This document shows positions 13,941 through 16,930 of a stretch of DNA of 16,930 bases, in pieces. The stretch lies in NCBI GenBank assembly GCA_039807745.1, contig JBDHRV010000075.1, positions 1 through 16,930 on the forward strand, read 5' to 3'. The notes below the pieces were generated by a model that did not search any database, was not told where the DNA came from, and saw only the letters and a list, made by a program, of their open reading frames with translations. A program made the translations under genes and the position numbers. Source of the DNA: JAEUMW01 sp039807745. Lineage in GTDB: Bacteria > Pseudomonadota > Gammaproteobacteria > Burkholderiales > JAEUMW01. Position 1 is the first letter of the stretch. Each line of letters starts with the position of its first letter.

Positions 13941-14834
13941 ATGAAACTGGCTCGGGTCATCCACAAACAGAGAGTGAGTCTTGCTTTGGTCGAGGAAGAA
14001 AAGCAAACGGTCGTCTTGATCGCCGGTGCCATGGCGTTTGACCTGAACCCGGTTCGCACGGTTATCGAACGCCGTGTGCAGGAGGGCGAACTTCTGAACG
14101 CCGCCACGGGACGCGCGAAATTCAGCGAGATCACATTCCTGGCGCCGTTTTCGGCGCTGACCCGAAATGTGTTCGCGGTCGGAAAGAACTATGTCGATCA
14201 TGCTCATGAGTTCGACCAGAGCGGATTCAACGCGACCAGCGCCACGAGCGCGATTCCCACCGCACCTCAGATTTTCACCAAGGCGACCACATCCCTTGCC
14301 GGACCAACCGACGACATTGTGTTTGACCCGTCCAACACTTCATCAGTGGACTACGAAGGGGAGATTGGAGTCGTCATGGCGGATGAGTGCAGGAATGTTC
14401 CTCATGACGAAGCACTTGGCAAGGTTTTCGGCTTCATCGCACTGAACGACGTGACTGCAAGGGATCTTCAACGCAACCACGCCCAATGGTTTGTCGGGAA
14501 GTCGCTTGACACATTCTGCCCTGTCGGACCATGGATTACTACAGTGGATCAGGCGCCTATTGAATCGCTGACGGTGCGCACCTGGGTGAACGACGAACTG
14601 CGCCAAGAAGCTCCGCTCACGGACCTTATCTTCAACATACCAACCCTAATAGAAACGCTTTCCCGCTCCATGACGCTGCTGCCCGGCGACATCATTGCCA
14701 CCGGAACCCCAGTCGGGGTGGGTATTGGATTCAAGCCGCCGCGCTTCCTTCGTGAGGGCGACGTGGTGCGCGTCGCCGTCACTGGGCTTGGAGAACTGTC
14801 GAACACCGTGAGGATGCGGCGGGCCAGACCGTGA
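13941..14834 (+). CDS. fumarylacetoacetate hydrolase (FAH) family enzyme
   Basis: The 297-residue product carries the FAH catalytic core: VFAVGKNYVDHAHE (77-90), PQIFTKATTSLAGP (109-122), VDYEGEIGVVM (136-146) with metal ligands E139 and E141, FGFIALNDVTARDLQ (163-177) with D170, FVGKSLDTFCPVGPWI (184-199) and GDIIATGTPVGVGIG (249-263). The length and the short N-terminal domain (about 1-70) fit the bacterial acylpyruvase/2-keto-4-pentenoate hydratase-like branch rather than true FAH of tyrosine breakdown. Family members use a divalent metal to hydrolyse or decarboxylate beta-diketo or acylpyruvate acids. GGGAG lies 7-11 bases before the ATG. Together with the upstream dehydrogenase and tautomerase it could form an oxidise-tautomerise-cleave route; that order is inference. 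Confidence 0.92.
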   Translation: MKLARVIHKQRVSLALVEEEKQTVVLIAGAMAFDLNPVRTVIERRVQEGELLNAATGRAKFSEITFLAPFSALTRNVFAVGKNYVDHAHEFDQSGFNATSATSAIPTAPQIFTKATTSLAGPTDDIVFDPSNTSSVDYEGEIGVVMADECRNVPHDEALGKVFGFIALNDVTARDLQRNHAQWFVGKSLDTFCPVGPWITTVDQAPIESLTVRTWVNDELRQEAPLTDLIFNIPTLIETLSRSMTLLPGDIIATGTPVGVGIGFKPPRFLREGDVVRVAVTGLGELSNTVRMRRARP

Positions 14835-15059
14835 GATCTCTGCTGGATAGGAGTCGATGGCGTCTCCGCGTTGAGCGACCTCCTGAATCACCGGTTGGAT
14901 TCGCGCTGTCTTCTTGGGGCAGGAGCTGACGGGAGCGGGTTCCGTGAGAGCGAGTTACCCCCGCAGTAAACCTTCCCCACAGCGCATCCCCGACCCCGCT
15001 ACCCCTTACGCGAACTCGTCAGCGGCGGCGACACTGACGGCGCTGCCCTGGCGGCCCGT
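14835..15059. other. non-coding stretch between the FAH-family gene and the convergent dikinase-like gene
   Basis: The two flanking genes run toward each other, so this holds both gene ends. A 6-bp stem (CGTCAG 15017-15022 with CTGACG 15034-15039) lies 21 bases after the dikinase stop and may help end that transcript. No gene or T-run terminator is seen. It is also the right boundary of the stretch with different base use. Confidence 0.5.
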
Positions 15060-16668
15060 CTAGCTTTCCACCCGCTGCAGCCACTCAGTTGGCCGACGCG
15101 TAACGACCTCGGGGTGGCCCGCCAGGATGCGCCCCGCGTTGCCGTCGAGGCACAGCCAGTCGCCCTCGGCGAGCACACGCCCCCCCGATGCGGCATTGCC
15201 GGGCAGCCATGTCGATCGCGAGATCGTTGCAGCCGACGAGGCAGACCTTGCCGAGCTGGCGCGCCACCACGGCGGCATGCGAAGTGCGGCCGCCGGCGGC
15301 CGTGAGAAGTCCGTGGCAGGCGGCGATGCCGGCGATTTCGGAGGTCGCCGCTTCGTTGCGGACGAGCACCACTTCCTCGCCTTCCGCGGCCCAGCGCGCG
15401 GCCGTCTCGCTGTCGAACGCGATACGCCCCGGCGCGATGCCGATGCCGGCGGACACCGCGCGTGCGAGCACCTCGACCTCGTCCGGGTGCGCAAAGCTCG
15501 TCTCCCGTACGTGATTGAGGTCGATCCGCGCGATCCGCGCGAGCCCTTCGTCGGTGTCGATCAGACCCGCCTCGACCTGCTCCACTGCGATGCGCAGCGC
15601 GGCCCACGGCGTGCGCTTGGCGGTGCGCGTCTGCAGCAGATAGAGGATACCGTCCTCGATGGTGAACTCGAGCTCCTGGGCATCGCGAAAGCGGGCTTCG
15701 AGCGTGCGCGCCACGCGCTCGAGCTGGTCCACCGCCTCGGGCAGCAGCCGGCCAAGCGGCACTTCGCTCTCGAGCGCGCGCCGTCCGGATACCACGTCCT
15801 CGCCCTGAGCGTTGAACAGGAAATCCATGTAGAGCGCGTTCTCGCCGGTGGCAGGATCGCGCGTGAACGCCACCCCTGCACCCGACATTCCTCCGGCATT
15901 GCCGAACACCATCCGCTGCACCGTCACCGCGGTGCCCATGGCGTCGTCGAGGCCCTGGGTCCGGCGGTAGGTCGCCGCCTTCGGCGCGCGCCAGGACCGG
16001 AACACCGCGAGCGTGGCCGCCTCGAGCTGCGCCATCGGGTCTTGCGGGAACGGCGCCCCGGTCTGCTCCTCGAACAGGGTGAGGAAATCCCGCGTGAGAT
16101 CCGCGAGACTGCGAAAGTCGATCTCGTGCGGTGAAGCAGCGCCGCACGCGGCGAGGCAGCGGTCCAGGCGGGCCTCGAAAGGCGCAGGCGCGCACTCGTG
16201 CACCACCTCGGCGAAGCTCTGCACCAGGCGACGGTAGCAGTCCCACGCCAGGCGCGGGTTGCCGGTGGCGCGGACGATCGCGTGCACCGTGTCGTCGTTG
16301 ACGCCGACATCGAGCACCGTCTCCATCATGCCCGGCATCGAGACCGGCGCGCCGCTGCGCACCGACACCAGCAGCGGCTTGCGCCTGCCGCCGAAGGCAA
16401 GCCCGCTCTCGCGCTCGACATGGCGGATACCCTCGGCGAGCGTCTAGCGCAGGTTGGCGGGCGCCCGTCCGTTCGATCCATCGCACTCGCGGCAGTAACC
16501 GGTCGACAGCACGAAGCCCTGCGGCACCGGCAGGCCGGCGGCGGCCATCGCAGCCAGGTTGTACGCCTTGAATCCCATGTCCTGCACGCTGCCGAGCTTC
16601 GGCGCTTGCCCCCTGCCCCCGAGCAGGTACACCGCGGGGGACGCCCGGTTTGCCGACTTTGCTTTCAT
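15060..16668 (-). pseudogene. ppdK: short pyruvate,phosphate-dikinase-like gene with amber codon and frameshift
   Basis: From ATG 16668 (GGAG ten bases before it) the translation shows the ATP-grasp part of PPDK: MGFKAYNLAAMAAAGLPVPQ, LLVSVRSGAPVSMPGMMETV, TGNPRLAWDCYRRLVQSF, VFGNAGGMSGAGVAFTRDP, NAQGEDVVSG and LEFTIEDGILYLLQTRTAKR, then the phosphohistidine domain LLTAAGGRTSHAAVVARQLG with the catalytic His near residue 464. Two lesions interrupt it: an in-frame TAG at 16446-16444, after APANLR, and an extra base in a run of seven G on the coding strand (plus 15180-15186). Skipping one G restores GGRVLAEGDWLCLDG and an end at 15060. The repaired protein is about 535 residues, against about 870 for full PPDK; the C-terminal PEP/pyruvate barrel is absent. 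Motifs are otherwise well kept, so the lesions are recent, or errors, or recoded. It follows a DUF47/PhoU-like gene after 13 bases. Confidence 0.8.
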
Positions 16669-16681
16669 CGCGACGCTCCAT

Positions 16682-16930
16682 TCATTGGGCAACCACTTCG
16701 TTCAGCACGTGGTCGCGAAACCTGAGGGCGACGCCCATGAGCTCGTCGGCGGCCTGCTCGAGGTTCTTGCCGGTCTCCGACAGGACGTAGAGCTCGCGGA
16801 AGCTGCCGGCCTTCGCGACCAGCACCGCCTCGGTGGCGCGCTGCGCGTCGTCGCACTCGTGCTCGAGCGCGACGATACGGTAGATGCCCGACAGAAAATC
16901 CTGCATGTCCTCGCGCGGAATCCCTTCGCG
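16682..16930 (-). CDS. DUF47/PhoU-like protein, C-terminal part
   Basis: The frame is open to the right edge, so the N-terminus is outside the window; 82 residues are visible. The segment YRIVALEHECDDAQRATEAVL, followed by SETGKNLEQAADELMGVALRFRDHV, is helical with the E-H-E-C-D and E-x-x-A-D acidic patterns of DUF47/PhoU-type three-helix bundles, which bind metal ions and are linked to phosphate uptake and its control. An internal ATG at 16906 is not the likely start because the homology-like pattern and the open frame extend beyond it. The stop at 16682 lies 13 bases before the dikinase-like start, so the two are probably cotranscribed. The pairing hints at a role in phosphate or phosphoryl metabolism for both. 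The family call is by pattern only. Confidence 0.65.
   Translation of the reverse strand, partial: REGIPREDMQDFLSGIYRIVALEHECDDAQRATEAVLVAKAGSFRELYVLSETGKNLEQAADELMGVALRFRDHVLNEVVAQ

Noticed and set aside
14840..14935. Minus-strand frame reading PVIQEVAQRGDAIDSYPAE that might be a transposase fragment
   Set aside because: It does not match any transposase motif I can name, lacks terminal repeats and partly covers the end of the FAH-family gene in antisense.
14999..16681. Minus-strand open frame of 560 codons that avoids the amber codon and the frameshift in the dikinase-like gene
   Set aside because: It lies in another frame and shows no PPDK motif; the conserved motifs all fall in the interrupted frame.

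Overview
The window looks like a chromosomal stretch from a GC-rich Gram-negative bacterium, most likely a betaproteobacterium (Burkholderiales/Rhodocyclales-like). This is inferred from the AsmA-type protein, the Tat-exported PQQ-type dehydrogenase, the diheme c-type cytochrome, a DUF3455 protein and the codon use; no rRNA or tRNA marker is present. I see no CRISPR array, no intact insertion sequence and no RNA gene.

Left block, minus strand (1-6609): a tightly packed run read from right to left. It encodes a Tat-exported glucose/sorbosone-type dehydrogenase, a polytopic GT-C-like membrane protein, a GtrB/DPM1-like family 2 glycosyltransferase with two C-terminal membrane helices, a four-helix SMR/ArnE-like putative lipid flippase, a SAM-dependent methyltransferase and, after a 59-base gap, an AsmA-like protein cut by the window edge. 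Overlapping stops and starts (TAATG, ATGA and an 11-base overlap) indicate translational coupling. Together, GT2, flippase and GT-C have the layout of a three-component polyprenyl-phosphate-sugar glycosylation system, with an SMR protein where GtrA usually sits.

Middle block (6610-10423): an inverted repeat separates the dehydrogenase from an upstream diheme cytochrome c carrying an extra C-terminal beta-type domain. That cytochrome gene has a good FNR/Anr-like box and a -10 element at class I spacing. A 550-residue CorA-like membrane protein with a GMN motif lies further upstream on the minus strand, and a secreted DUF3455 protein is divergent from it on the plus strand.

Accessory block (10424-14834): about 560 bases without a convincing intact gene (possibly with a decayed antitoxin fragment), then a LysR regulator divergent from three plus-strand genes: a malonate-semialdehyde-decarboxylase-like tautomerase, an FMN-dependent alpha-hydroxy-acid dehydrogenase and a fumarylacetoacetate-hydrolase-family enzyme. 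These genes use visibly more A/T-containing codons than their neighbours and look like an acquired catabolic cassette. A plausible joint task is oxidation of a 2-hydroxy acid to a 2-oxo (acylpyruvate-like) acid, tautomerisation and C-C hydrolysis.

Right block, minus strand (15060-16930): the end of a DUF47/PhoU-like gene followed after 13 bases by a short pyruvate,phosphate-dikinase-like gene. This keeps the ATP-grasp and phosphohistidine domains but has no PEP/pyruvate barrel, and it carries two lesions: an in-frame amber codon and a one-base excess in a seven-base homopolymer.
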